A stretch of 64,000 bases of DNA from CAJBVG01 sp943371425. GTDB taxonomy: Bacteria > Bacteroidota > Bacteroidia > Sphingobacteriales > Sphingobacteriaceae. The translations under genes and the position numbers were made by a program. Where the stretch lies: contig CALRUR010000006.1 of assembly GCA_943371425.1 (NCBI GenBank), forward strand, positions 122,541-186,540, in the 5' to 3' direction. Position 1 is the stretch's first letter. Every line of letters begins with the position of its first letter. Positions 8,295 to 17,727 of the stretch are shown here, piece by piece. The notes beneath the pieces were generated by a model. The model searched no databases. It was not told the DNA's origin and worked only from the letters and a program-made list of their open reading frames with translations.

Positions 8295-9536
8295 TTAAAG
8301 TTTTAAGTTTCTAAGTTTTGGTGCAAATTTAGCAGTTAAGCTGGTAACTAAAAGCGTCATACTGCCGCCAAAGATAACAGAAGGAACCAAACCAAGCAAA
8401 CGTGCGGCAAAACCAGATTCAAAAGCTCCTATTTCATTAGAAGATCCTATAAAAATACTATTAACAGAGGAAACCCTGCCACGCATGTGGTCTGGAGTGT
8501 ATAATTGTACAATGGTTGTTCTTATTACCACACTTATATTATCGAAAGCGCCACCAAGTGCTAAAAATAAAACAGATAAATAGAAATTAGTAGAAAGCGC
8601 AAATGCGATGCTACTCAAGCCAAACAATGCTACAGCATACAAAAGTTTTTTACCAGCATTAGCGTGTAATGGTTTGAGTGTAAGTATTACGGCCATTAAC
8701 AATGCGCCTATAGCAGGAGCTGCTCGTAATACCCCGAGCCCTTTAGGCCCAACATGTAAAATTTGATCCGCAAACATAGGAAGTAAGGCAACCGCACCTC
8801 CAAAAAATACTGCGAATAAATCTAAAGAAAGTGCGCTTAATAGCAACTGATTTGAAAATACAAATCGTAAACCAGCAGTTATGCTTTCTTTTAAGCTTTC
8901 TATTTTTTCTGATTTTAACACTGCCCGAGTTGCGATAAATGAGAAAAACAAAAACGATAATCCGAAAAATAGCGTATTAAGTAAATAAGCATTTGCCACA
9001 CCCATGAAACCATAAACAAAACCTCCAATGGCTGGTCCACCTACCGCACCAATTTGCCAAACAGTACTGTTCCATGTGGAAGAATTTCCGAATACTTTTT
9101 TTGGCACTACTTGAGACATGATAGCGAACATAGACGGGCTAATAAATCCACGCGCAAGGCCAGTAATAAATATTAAACAATATATAGGCAAGGTGCCAAA
9201 AGAAATAATTTGCTCAGAATTATATGAAAAGAAAAACAATAATGCTGAAGAGAGAATTAATACACTTATTGCTGTCATTAATACTTTTCTTCTATCATAA
9301 TGATCTACCACATAACCAGCAAACAAGGCAATTAGAATATAAGGAACTGCTTCAGCAAGACCTATTAAACCTAATGATAGAGGATCTTTGGTGAGTTCAT
9401 AAATTTGCCAACCCACACATACCGCCTGGAAATTTACAGCCGTGGTGAGAAAAAATCTTCCTAGGATGTAAAACCTAAATTCTTTGAAACGCATTGCCGC
9501 TAATGGGTCGTGCTTTTCTTTAATTTCAGTTGTCAA
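8295..9536 (-). CDS. MFS transporter, EntS-like
   Basis: A 413-residue, 12-span major facilitator protein. It has the motif-A-like DHYDRRKVLM after span 2, and the DPLAAMRFKEFRFYILGRFF N-terminus typical of the enterobactin-exporter-like (MFS_3) group. It probably exports a small molecule; no siderophore genes are nearby. The called start is TTG at 9536, overlapping the previous gene by 11 bases; an internal ATG 14 codons later would cut the conserved N-terminus. It is co-directional and close-packed with DinB, the TPK-like gene and TerC. Confidence 0.85.
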   Translation of the reverse strand: MTTEIKEKHDPLAAMRFKEFRFYILGRFFLTTAVNFQAVCVGWQIYELTKDPLSLGLIGLAEAVPYILIALFAGYVVDHYDRRKVLMTAISVLILSSALLFFFSYNSEQIISFGTLPIYCLIFITGLARGFISPSMFAIMSQVVPKKVFGNSSTWNSTVWQIGAVGGPAIGGFVYGFMGVANAYLLNTLFFGLSFLFFSFIATRAVLKSEKIESLKESITAGLRFVFSNQLLLSALSLDLFAVFFGGAVALLPMFADQILHVGPKGLGVLRAAPAIGALLMAVILTLKPLHANAGKKLLYAVALFGLSSIAFALSTNFYLSVLFLALGGAFDNISVVIRTTIVQLYTPDHMRGRVSSVNSIFIGSSNEIGAFESGFAARLLGLVPSVIFGGSMTLLVTSLTAKFAPKLRNLKL

Positions 9537-10119
9537 ATTTAAATTCTTTAATATATGTTTTTTGTGTTACTAGTATTTCTACAATTCCATCGTCTATCAC
9601 TTTCCAATTTGTAGTACACTTTTCGAGGTTTTTTGTTTCTACAAAGTCATTATTAATTTCCAATAAAGCATCCTTTTGCATCCATTTCGAAAAACGATTG
9701 TTTATATAAAAACCTTTATAATTATTGGTGTATTGTATAATATCGAGTTTATGGTTGTATAAACTTAATGCTTCAAAACTTTTATCATTACACGCAACTA
9801 AACTAATAGCAGAATGTTGTTCTTTCTCTAAATAATCTAATACAGAATGTAGTTTATTTGCCTCTTTATTTACCTTAAATACTTTAACATCCGATTGATT
9901 GTCTATCCATAAATTTATATCCTCTATGCTTAATTCTTGCTGTACTACTAAATCAATTTTAATAGGTTCATGATTAATCATATATAAAGTATGCTCATCA
10001 ACTATTACATAAGGGCTCCATTCTAATAGCTGCGCAAGTAGTTCTAGGTTTAGCGTATCGTTAGAATGAATGTATAGAGCAGGTTCCTGCTTTTCTTTTA
10101 CAAAATGGTGCGACGACAT
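9526..10119 (-). CDS. Thiamine pyrophosphokinase-like protein lacking the usual acidic motifs
   Basis: A 197-residue protein. The opening MSSHHFVKEKQEPALYI and LLAQLLEWSPYVIV strongly recall the N-terminus of Bacteroidota thiamine pyrophosphokinases, and the rest is consistent with that two-domain layout. The catalytic region looks changed. Where active enzymes have a D-G-A-x-x-x motif and a GDFDS-type loop, this one reads VDEHTLYMINHEPIKIDLVVQQELS, so ATP/Mg and thiamine binding are doubtful. It may be a diverged paralogue with a new role. One base separates it from the DinB gene and it overlaps the MFS gene. Confidence 0.5.
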   Translation of the reverse strand: MSSHHFVKEKQEPALYIHSNDTLNLELLAQLLEWSPYVIVDEHTLYMINHEPIKIDLVVQQELSIEDINLWIDNQSDVKVFKVNKEANKLHSVLDYLEKEQHSAISLVACNDKSFEALSLYNHKLDIIQYTNNYKGFYINNRFSKWMQKDALLEINNDFVETKNLEKCTTNWKVIDDGIVEILVTQKTYIKEFKFDN

Positions 10120-10120
10120 G

Positions 10121-10621
10121 TTATAACATTGAAGCTAATCCCATTGCAATCCACTCTTCTTTAGTTGGCCCATACATGCCAGGTATTACCAAACCTTCTT
10201 GCCTTAACAAAATACTTAATTGCCCTCTGTGGTGACTTTGGTGGCGTATAAGTACACTTAATACTTGGCCTTTTTCCCACAGATCTCCGTACATATTTAC
10301 TTTTTCTTCTAAAATATCGTCAGACCAGTTTGTTTTTAATTTAGCTATTAATGAGGCCGAAGACTTTTTGTATTCTGAAATCAATTTCACAAGATCGTTA
10401 GTCTCATTGCTCGCATCGCTTAAGCCATCTAATGGCAAGCCCGCATGGTTAAGCATTTCGGCAATAGTTTCAGTAATGTGCCAAGCCAAACGTGCAATAC
10501 TCCGTATATTTTCTGATCCTGTATTTTTAAAGTGATCGGCTGAAATAGCTTCAAACATTTTTAGTGTGCTTTCCGATTCGTAATTCCAAACCGCATAAAA
10601 GTCTTCTAATTTTCTGATCAT
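10121..10621 (-). CDS. DinB family four-helix-bundle protein
   Basis: A 166-residue DinB-like protein with the three metal-coordinating histidine positions of the fold: AWHITET near residue 48 and HQSHHRGQLS near residue 128. Relatives are thiol-dependent transferases, such as mycothiol- or bacillithiol-dependent enzymes, or are uncharacterised; no DNA-damage role is implied. It is first in the run DinB, TPK-like, MFS, TerC, and has a candidate promoter at 10638-10645. The start ATG is at 10621. Confidence 0.85.
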   Translation of the reverse strand: MIRKLEDFYAVWNYESESTLKMFEAISADHFKNTGSENIRSIARLAWHITETIAEMLNHAGLPLDGLSDASNETNDLVKLISEYKKSSASLIAKLKTNWSDDILEEKVNMYGDLWEKGQVLSVLIRHQSHHRGQLSILLRQEGLVIPGMYGPTKEEWIAMGLASML

Positions 10622-10637
10622 AGCATAAAGTTTTAAC

Positions 10638-10645
10638 CAAATCTA
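10638..10645 (-). promoter_or_regulatory. Candidate -7 element for the DinB operon
   Basis: On the minus strand this reads TAGATTTG, a full match to the Bacteroidota TAnnTTTG -7 motif, 17 bases upstream of the DinB ATG. No clear -33 TTTG was found at the expected distance. It lies back to back with the aspS promoter. Confidence 0.45.
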
Positions 10646-10677
10646 CAATTTCATCTGTATTTTTCGACTGAAAATCA

Positions 10678-10685
10678 TACTTTTG
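10678..10685 (+). promoter_or_regulatory. Candidate -7 element for aspS
   Basis: TACTTTTG matches TAnnTTTG and would place the transcript start near 10692. That is downstream of the upstream TTG codon at 10683, which supports ATG 10704 as the aspS start. Confidence 0.5.
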
Positions 10686-10703
10686 AGATTCATTTTTATA
10701 TAT

Positions 10704-12446
10704 ATGTTAAGGACACATACTTGCGGGGCACTAAACATTAGCGATTTAGGCAAAGAGGTTATAATTAGTGGTTGGGTACAAAAATCGAGAGATTTAGGAG
10801 GAATGACTTTTATTGATGTAAGAGATCGATATGGCATTACTCAAATTGTGTTTAACATGGACGAGAACGAGGCTTTATGTAAACTTGCTCGCTCATTAGG
10901 AAGGGAGTATGTAGTACAAGTAAGTGGAACAGTTTTAGAGCGAAGTAACAAGAATCTAAAAATACCTACCGGAGAAATAGAATTAAAAGTAAATGCTATT
11001 GAAATATTAAACGAAGCTAAAGTTCCTCCTTTTATGATAGAGGATGAAACGGATGGTGGTGAAGAACTTCGTGCAAAATACCGTTACTTAGATTTACGCA
11101 GAAATGTAGTGCGTAAAAATTTAGAGCTGCGCCATCGCATGGCTCAAGAAACACGCAAGTACATGGACTCTTTAAATTTTATTGAAGTTGAAACCCCTGT
11201 GCTTATAAAATCTACTCCAGAAGGAGCCCGCGATTTTGTGGTGCCAAGCAGAATGAATAATGGTGAGTTTTATGCCTTGCCACAATCGCCTCAAACCTTC
11301 AAGCAATTGCTTATGGTATCTGGCTTCGATAGGTATTTTCAAATAGTAAAATGTTTTAGAGACGAAGATTTACGTGCAGACCGTCAGCCAGAATTTACGC
11401 AAATAGATTGCGAAATGTCGTTCGTAACGCAAGAAGATATTTTAAATACTTTTGAAGGCTTAGCCAAACATTTATTTAAAGCAGTAAAAGGAATTGATAT
11501 ACATGAGTTCCCTCGCATGACCTATGCAGACGCTATGCGTTTGTATGGTTCTGATAAACCCGACATTCGTTTCGACATGCAATTTGTAGAACTAAATGAT
11601 GTAGTGAAAGGTAAGGAGTTTAAAGTATTTGATGATGCAGAATTGGTTGTAGGAATTTGTGCTAAAGGATGTGCAGAATATACACGCAAGCAATTAGATG
11701 AATTAACTGATTTTGTAAAACGTCCGCAAATTGGTGCTACCGGTTTAGTATACGCTAGAGTACAAGCAGATGGAACCCTTAAATCATCTGTAGATAAATT
11801 TTATGATGAAACAGCATTGAATTTATGGAAAGAAAAATTTGTGGCAGAACCAGGCGATTTAATTTTAGTGTTAGCGGGTGCAGCAGATAAAACCAGAAAA
11901 GCATTAAGTGAATTGCGTTTAGAAATGGGTAACCGATTAGGCTTACGTGCAAAAAATATATTCGCTCCATTATGGGTATTAGATTTTCCTTTACTAGAGT
12001 GGGACGAAGAAAGTGCGAGATATCATGCCATGCATCATCCTTTCACCTCACCTAAGCCCGAAGATATTTCGATGTTAAAAACAAATGCAGGAGCTGTAAG
12101 AGCAAATGCTTACGATATGGTGATAAACGGGACAGAAATTGGCGGAGGCTCTATCAGAATTTATAATAAAGAATTACAATCTACCATGTTTGATTTGCTT
12201 GGCTTTAGTAAAGAAGAAGCACAAAAGCAATTCGGATTTTTAATGGATGCCTTTGAATTCGGTGCTCCTCCACACGGTGGTATTGCATTTGGTTTCGATA
12301 GATGGTGCTCTTTATTTGCTGAGTTAGATTCTATACGTGATGTAATTGCATTCCCTAAAAATAATTCGGGCAGAGATGTTATGATTGATTCGCCCGCAAC
12401 TATTTCTAACGATCAATTAAAAGAATTAGGAATTAAAACCCTTTAA
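10704..12446 (+). CDS. aspS: Aspartyl-tRNA synthetase
   Basis: A 580-residue class II synthetase that charges tRNA-Asp. The domains are an N-terminal OB-fold anticodon-binding domain (~1-105), catalytic motif 2 in FRDEDLRADRQPEFTQIDCE, the bacterial GAD insertion (~285-410), and motif 3 GGIAFGFDRWCSLF near the end. Motif 3 reads GFDR rather than the more common GLDR. Start ATG 10704 gives MLRTHTCG, the usual family N-terminus; the in-frame TTG at 10683 lies inside the candidate promoter. The 3' end overlaps the convergent gene by 4 bases. Confidence 0.97.
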   Translation: MLRTHTCGALNISDLGKEVIISGWVQKSRDLGGMTFIDVRDRYGITQIVFNMDENEALCKLARSLGREYVVQVSGTVLERSNKNLKIPTGEIELKVNAIEILNEAKVPPFMIEDETDGGEELRAKYRYLDLRRNVVRKNLELRHRMAQETRKYMDSLNFIEVETPVLIKSTPEGARDFVVPSRMNNGEFYALPQSPQTFKQLLMVSGFDRYFQIVKCFRDEDLRADRQPEFTQIDCEMSFVTQEDILNTFEGLAKHLFKAVKGIDIHEFPRMTYADAMRLYGSDKPDIRFDMQFVELNDVVKGKEFKVFDDAELVVGICAKGCAEYTRKQLDELTDFVKRPQIGATGLVYARVQADGTLKSSVDKFYDETALNLWKEKFVAEPGDLILVLAGAADKTRKALSELRLEMGNRLGLRAKNIFAPLWVLDFPLLEWDEESARYHAMHHPFTSPKPEDISMLKTNAGAVRANAYDMVINGTEIGGGSIRIYNKELQSTMFDLLGFSKEEAQKQFGFLMDAFEFGAPPHGGIAFGFDRWCSLFAELDSIRDVIAFPKNNSGRDVMIDSPATISNDQLKELGIKTL

Positions 12447-14302
12447 TGGTTTATTGAATTTATAACTGGCTTTGCAACTACTTTAATGTTTCTTCGTTTG
12501 GTAGTTGCACAACCATTGGGGTTGGTTTCTAATACTTCTACATAGCCATTGCCTAAAGATGTCCACCTAATTTGTACAGCGCTTGTACCATTTCCATCTA
12601 ATATAACTCCTCTGTTTACTGTCCAGTTTTTGGTATTCAATAAATTTGTAGCGATGTTATAAATATCAACTGTATTTATATCGCAAACAATTGTATCGCC
12701 AAGCACATCTGGACTTGGGTATGGGTATGAAAACACGAACACACTGTCTTCAAAACATCCAATATTATTAGTTTCTAAAACAGTTAAGGTATCTATTCCT
12801 TCTTTTGTACTATAATTTATTGTTGAATTACTTGACGAACTTGTAATCGCATTTTTTGTAGACCTCCACATATAAGTACTACCAGCATTATTAGCGGTGG
12901 AGAATGAAATGTTAGTATCGAGTTTACAAAATCTATTATTACCAACTATGGATGGTTGTGGCCTTGGTAATGTTTGTGTAATTATAGTATCTCGCTCCAC
13001 ATTTACATACCACCAAGTATTGATGGTGCGCTCATCGCCAAAGCCATTGCTTGGCCAAGGATGGCAAGCATTACTTACACAACCTGTTAAATTTGTAGAG
13101 CCACCGGGTATGTTACTATCATCCCAAAACAAGCGTGGTTTAATTACTAAGGGTCTAATAGAACTTACTATTAATCCGTTTGTAAAATTTTCTGCATCAA
13201 AAATTGGTAAATTTGTTAAGCCAAATTTATATTCAGCATTTATTTCGAAATTTATATTCTGTGTAATTCTATTGCCTAATCCATCGTTTCCATCCCAAGG
13301 AATACACGTAGTTCCAGTGCTTACATTTTGCCCAAAAATTAAATCGTTAGTACCTGCTTGGTAACCCGCTACCCCGTTTAAGTTTACCACAAACTCTATG
13401 TAACCGGCAGCATCTGTAGTAATATTTAAACAATAATTAGGAGCACAACCCGTGAGTTGTATATTGGTTTGTAAAGATCCAATAACACCGCTTGGATAAA
13501 TGTTATTATCGGGATCGTTTAAAAATATTTTATAAGATGAATAAGTGTAATTACCAGCACGCGATTGCCTATCTAATGCGGGGTTGCCCGTGTTTACGCT
13601 ACCCGTACTGTTACAAGCTACCCTAAAGGCATGTGGTTGTATGCCATTAAAGTTGATGGAGGTTACCACACCATCTGTAGAATACACAAAGAAGGTTCCT
13701 TTAAAAGTATTTGTTCCACCATTAGTGGTAATGTCCCAGTTTTTACTCCATAATCTACCAGTCTTTGCCGTAAGCGAAACCGTATCTATTACCGTAATGT
13801 CGAACATCTCAAAAATTCTTTTATTGCCGTTTGGGTTGGTAATTACGGTTGCACTTCCTTGGTTAAATTCTATGTAATAATCGCCTGTAGTGTTTGGTTT
13901 GAATTCTATGGCAGTATATCCTGAGCCACCACTAATTTTACTTGGACCAGCAATAGCTCTAGAGTATGCATTAATAAAACCAGTTCCCGAGCTTGGAACT
14001 TTTGTTGGTCCGGCAACCACGTTTCCATTGGGGTCTTTAATTCTGTACCATACATCTGTTTTTGCGGCGCTACCATCTGTAACCCTTCCAAAACCTATGT
14101 ATATTTTTTCTCGAGCAGAAGCTACGTTTATGTACATTCGCTCATCTTCTTCGGCAATGTAAGTAGCAAAAGTACGCTGCCTATCATTAATCTGTATGTA
14201 TCCAAAATCGCCAGAAGCAGGCCTCAACTGTTTGGTACCCTCTGCCATAACTGTTATAACAAAAATTAGATAGAGAGCACTTAAAGTCAATTTCTTCAGC
14301 AT
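12443..14302 (-). CDS. Secreted surface protein with Ig/PKD-like repeats, apparently without a sorting tail
   Basis: A 619-residue exported protein with a signal peptide ending near VMAEG. The N-terminus (AEGTKQLRP...GYIQIND) is the type seen on large gliding-associated or T9SS surface proteins of Bacteroidota. A long beta-rich region and Ig/PKD-like repeats (from ~460) follow. It ends in KVVAKPVINSINH with no recognisable T9SS type A or B C-terminal domain. The stop codon lies inside the aspS stop region (4-base overlap), so it may be a truncated version of a longer protein. Function unknown; an adhesin is an inference. Confidence 0.6.
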   Translation of the reverse strand: MLKKLTLSALYLIFVITVMAEGTKQLRPASGDFGYIQINDRQRTFATYIAEEDERMYINVASAREKIYIGFGRVTDGSAAKTDVWYRIKDPNGNVVAGPTKVPSSGTGFINAYSRAIAGPSKISGGSGYTAIEFKPNTTGDYYIEFNQGSATVITNPNGNKRIFEMFDITVIDTVSLTAKTGRLWSKNWDITTNGGTNTFKGTFFVYSTDGVVTSINFNGIQPHAFRVACNSTGSVNTGNPALDRQSRAGNYTYSSYKIFLNDPDNNIYPSGVIGSLQTNIQLTGCAPNYCLNITTDAAGYIEFVVNLNGVAGYQAGTNDLIFGQNVSTGTTCIPWDGNDGLGNRITQNINFEINAEYKFGLTNLPIFDAENFTNGLIVSSIRPLVIKPRLFWDDSNIPGGSTNLTGCVSNACHPWPSNGFGDERTINTWWYVNVERDTIITQTLPRPQPSIVGNNRFCKLDTNISFSTANNAGSTYMWRSTKNAITSSSSNSTINYSTKEGIDTLTVLETNNIGCFEDSVFVFSYPYPSPDVLGDTIVCDINTVDIYNIATNLLNTKNWTVNRGVILDGNGTSAVQIRWTSLGNGYVEVLETNPNGCATTKRRNIKVVAKPVINSINH

Positions 14303-14343
14303 GCAGATATATACGAGAAATGTATTTAAAGGTTCTGTGTATT

Positions 14344-14874
14344 TTAATAATAAATCCTGAAATGCTCTTTCGGTTTTTTTTGATCGAAAAACATAATTCC
14401 AATATGCAGTAAATCTATACTGATAATGTTTTTTTCGTCTTTACACAAATGCTTCCACACCTTACGCTTCTTTTCATCTTTAAAAATACCAGCAAAAACA
14501 AAAATAGATTCAGAACTTGTATTCTGTTTTAATAGATGATATGTATCCATTAGTTCTGCTGCATGCATTTGCTCTCCAAAGTATACAAAGCCTAATGCAG
14601 TATGTTCTTGCCCTGCATCGGTTGTAGCAATGTTTTTGTTTAAGTTTGATAAAGCCTCTATACTGCTTTCATCAGCATTTATACAGAGTATATTATTGTT
14701 TGGTGCAAAATTTGCTATTCGAAGTACTAGGCTTAGTATTTTAGATTGATGTATAGCCGGTTGGTAAACCACCTTTTCTAAAAAAGAATACACAAATGGC
14801 GAATGGGTGCCGTGTAAGGTATTGGAAAACAAGTAATGCGAAAGCCAATGGTATGTCCGAAGAATGGGATTCAT
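14344..14874 (-). CDS. Short methyltransferase-like protein (HGTHSPFVY family), probably degenerate
   Basis: A 176-residue protein. LHGTHSPFVYSFLEKV near residue 20 and the ending ISIDLLHIGIMFFDQKKPKEHFRIYY match both ends of a Bacteroidota family of class I SAM-methyltransferase-like proteins, usually ~230-260 residues by my recollection. The middle lacks a clear glycine-rich SAM motif (only NNILCINADESS), so the SAM site seems lost or collapsed. Start ATG 14874. It is followed after 41 bases by the surface-protein gene on the same strand. Confidence 0.45.
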   Translation of the reverse strand: MNPILRTYHWLSHYLFSNTLHGTHSPFVYSFLEKVVYQPAIHQSKILSLVLRIANFAPNNNILCINADESSIEALSNLNKNIATTDAGQEHTALGFVYFGEQMHAAELMDTYHLLKQNTSSESIFVFAGIFKDEKKRKVWKHLCKDEKNIISIDLLHIGIMFFDQKKPKEHFRIYY

Positions 14875-14939
14875 ATCCGAAATTAGGGCTTTTTAAACAA
14901 TTTTAGGATTAAAATAAGAATTATTGTAAATTAGGATAT

Positions 14940-15827
14940 ATGGATGCTAAGGAATTAGAAGCTTTAATTAAACTGCTCGACGATTCGGATGTAGAAATCT
15001 ATCGACATGTAGAAGATAGAATTCTGAGTTTAGGTCCGGATGTAATCCCAACTTTAGAGAAGACTTGGGAGAATACCCTCGATATTTTATTACAACAACG
15101 CATAGAAGAACTTATTCATAAAATTCAGTTTAGCATTGTAAAACACGATTTGCAAACATGGGCAGTTTCGGGTGCGTTTGATTTACTTAAAGGTTTTATT
15201 ACAGTATCTAAATACCAATATCCAGAACTCGACGAACAAAAAATAATCAATCAAATTGAAGCCATAAAACGCGATGCATGGATTGAACTTAGGTATGATA
15301 CCAGCCCTGTAGAAAAAGTAAAAATTTTAAACCATGTAATATATAATATGCATGGCTTTACAGGTAACGTTACCAATTACAACGATCCGCAAAATTCATA
15401 TTTAAACATTGTAATGGAATCACGCCGTGGCAACCAAATTTCTATGGCCATTGTGTATTCGGTAATTGCACAAATGTTAGACATTCCGATATATGGAGTG
15501 AATTTACCACAACATTTTATTTTAGCTTATATTGATGAAGCAAATGATTACCAAGACTTGCACGATCACCAACAAGGAATATTATTTTATATAAATGCCT
15601 TTAACAAAGGTTTTATTTTTAACAAACGTGATGTTGATTATTTTTTGAAGCAGTTAAATGTACAAGCGCACCCAAGTTTTTATCAACCATGCAGTAATAT
15701 TCAAATTTTAAAACGAGTATTACGTAATTTAATAAACTCCTACGAAAAACTCGGAGCTATAGAAAAACAAACTGAAGTTCAGGAAATGTATAATGTGTTG
15801 AATGAGATTGAAGGAGAAGATATCTAA
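14940..15827 (+). CDS. SirB1/transglutaminase-like (Transglut_core2) protein
   Basis: A 295-residue cytoplasmic protein with an N-terminal helical region and a SirB1-type domain (~75-250). Typical blocks are NPQ/DPQNSYLN, ESRRGNQISMAIVYSVIAQMLDIPIYGVNLPQHFIL and NKGFIFNKRDV. Family proteins keep the transglutaminase fold but usually lack the catalytic cysteine; this one also has no Cys at that position. The molecular role is unknown. It is followed 24 bases later by the M16 peptidase and may share its transcript. Confidence 0.82.
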   Translation: MDAKELEALIKLLDDSDVEIYRHVEDRILSLGPDVIPTLEKTWENTLDILLQQRIEELIHKIQFSIVKHDLQTWAVSGAFDLLKGFITVSKYQYPELDEQKIINQIEAIKRDAWIELRYDTSPVEKVKILNHVIYNMHGFTGNVTNYNDPQNSYLNIVMESRRGNQISMAIVYSVIAQMLDIPIYGVNLPQHFILAYIDEANDYQDLHDHQQGILFYINAFNKGFIFNKRDVDYFLKQLNVQAHPSFYQPCSNIQILKRVLRNLINSYEKLGAIEKQTEVQEMYNVLNEIEGEDI

Positions 15828-15851
15828 CACATAATTTCGTATGTTTGCCCT

Positions 15852-17081
15852 ATGGAGTATCAGCTGTTTAGCCTAAAAAATGGGCTTCGTGTTTTGCATA
15901 AACCAAATCCTTATTCGCCAATAGTACATGCATGTGTGGTTATTAATTGCGGTTCGCGAGATGAAGACCAGGCAACACAAGGTTTAGCACATTTTATAGA
16001 ACACATGTTGTTCAAAGGAACATCAACAAAAACATTATATACTATTTTAAATAGGATGGAAGTGGTGGGCGGTGATCTAAATGCTTACACCAGTAAAGAA
16101 CAAACTTGTATACATGCATCTTTTTTGAAACCACATTTAGAACGTGCCATCGAATTATTTGCCGATTTATTATTTAACTCTACATTTCCAGAACAAGAAA
16201 TTGTAAAAGAAAAACAGGTAATAATGGACGAAATAGATTCGTATTTAGATTTACCGGAGGAGGCAATACAAGACGATTTCGAATCGATTATTTTTGATAA
16301 GCATGCACTTGGTGCAAATATTTTAGGAAGCAAAAAAACAGTAGCTAACATACAGCGAAAACATTTATTAAAATTCACAGAGCAGCATTACCGTGCCGAA
16401 GACATTGTAATTGGTGTTTACGGAAATGTGGATGAACAACAATTAGTAGACTTGGCGAATACCTATTTTGCGAAAGTTAAAAAACATGCCAAAGAAGTAG
16501 TTCGTGTAAAGCCTAATAAATACAAGGCTCAACAAATAGTTCAACAAAAAAACAGTGTGCAAAGTCATGCAGTTATAGGAAATAGAACGTACTCTATACA
16601 TCATAAAGATAAAACTGCCATGTTATTGCTCAATAATTATTTGGGCGGACCAGGCATGAGCTCACGCTTAAATATGGAGATACGCGAAAAGAAAGGGATT
16701 TGTTATGCAATAGATGCAAACTACACACCCATGAGCGATACCGGAATTTTTTCTATATACATGGGTACCGATGCAGAGAAGATGGAAAAATGCATGAGTT
16801 TGGTGATGAAAGAATTGAAAATAATGCGCGAAAAAAAGTTAAGTGCATTGGCCTTAAACCAAGCGAAGAAAAAATTTATCGGACAAATTTCATTAGCAGA
16901 AGAAAATCATTTATCGGTATTAATCGCATTTTGCAAAAGCATATTAGACCATGGCAAAGCAGATACTTTAGAACAGATTTATGCAAAAATAGAAGCTGTT
17001 TCTGCCGATGATGTGTTGAGAATTGCAAACGATGTTTTCGACGAACGTAAATTAAGTAGCTTATTATTTTTACCAGAATAA
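15852..17081 (+). CDS. M16 family zinc metalloprotease (processing-peptidase-like)
   Basis: A 409-residue insulinase-type protease with the inverted zinc motif H-F-I-E-H (His47, Glu50, His51) and the downstream acidic helix EKQVIMDEIDSYLD that supplies the third ligand. The C-terminal half is the second M16 domain, with LGGPGMSSRLNMEIREKKGICYAI. The length matches single-unit bacterial PqqL/YmxG-like enzymes. No signal peptide is visible, so it is likely cytoplasmic. The methyltransferase gene starts 1 base after its stop. Confidence 0.92.
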   Translation: MEYQLFSLKNGLRVLHKPNPYSPIVHACVVINCGSRDEDQATQGLAHFIEHMLFKGTSTKTLYTILNRMEVVGGDLNAYTSKEQTCIHASFLKPHLERAIELFADLLFNSTFPEQEIVKEKQVIMDEIDSYLDLPEEAIQDDFESIIFDKHALGANILGSKKTVANIQRKHLLKFTEQHYRAEDIVIGVYGNVDEQQLVDLANTYFAKVKKHAKEVVRVKPNKYKAQQIVQQKNSVQSHAVIGNRTYSIHHKDKTAMLLLNNYLGGPGMSSRLNMEIREKKGICYAIDANYTPMSDTGIFSIYMGTDAEKMEKCMSLVMKELKIMREKKLSALALNQAKKKFIGQISLAEENHLSVLIAFCKSILDHGKADTLEQIYAKIEAVSADDVLRIANDVFDERKLSSLLFLPE

Positions 17082-17082
17082 G

Positions 17083-17727
17083 ATGGAATTTATAGAACAA
17101 AATTTAGCAAAATACATAGAACAACATACAGATGTGGAGCCATTGCATTTGCAGGAACTCAACAGAGAAACACAGTTAAAAGTACTTAGGCCGAGAATGA
17201 TATCTGGACATTTCCAAGGCAGAGTATTAAGTATGCTCATGAAAATGATAAAGCCTACGCGCATTTTAGAAATTGGCACTTACACTGGATACTCGGCATT
17301 GTGCATGGCAGAAGGCTTACCAGAAAATGGTGAATTAATTACCATCGATATTAATGCAGAGCTAGAAGAAATGATGCAAAAGCATTTTGACAGAAGCAAG
17401 TATTCAAAAATAATAAAGCACTTCTTAGGCGATGCCATAGATATAATTCCTACCCTAGAAGGAATGTTTGATGTAGTATTTATTGATGCCGACAAAGAAA
17501 ATTATGCTACCTATTACGATTTAGTTTTCGATAAAATTAATGTTGGCGGATATATACTTGCCGACAATGTTTTGTGGAGTGGCAAAGTAGTAGACGATGA
17601 CATAAAACTTGATAAAGACACAAAAGCCTTATTAGATTTTAACGACAAAGTGCAAGCAGATGACAGAGTAGAGAATGTGTTGTTTCCGATTAGGGATGGG
17701 TTGTTAATAGCAAGAAAAACTCTGTGA
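17083..17727 (+). CDS. SAM-dependent O-methyltransferase (caffeoyl-CoA type)
   Basis: A 214-residue class I methyltransferase of the O-methyltransferase family 3. Visible blocks are motif I ILEIGTYTGYSALCMAEG (~60-78), the metal/catalytic region FDVVFIDADKENY, and GGYILADNVLWSGKV. Substrates in bacterial relatives are catechols or tRNA; none can be chosen here. The stop codon is within the first unit of the CTCTGTG array that follows. Confidence 0.88.
   Translation: MEFIEQNLAKYIEQHTDVEPLHLQELNRETQLKVLRPRMISGHFQGRVLSMLMKMIKPTRILEIGTYTGYSALCMAEGLPENGELITIDINAELEEMMQKHFDRSKYSKIIKHFLGDAIDIIPTLEGMFDVVFIDADKENYATYYDLVFDKINVGGYILADNVLWSGKVVDDDIKLDKDTKALLDFNDKVQADDRVENVLFPIRDGLLIARKTL

Noticed and set aside
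15840..15847. Promoter TATGTTTG for the M16 protease
   Set aside because: It is 4 bases before the ATG, so the transcript would begin at or inside the start codon; co-transcription with the SirB1-like gene is simpler.
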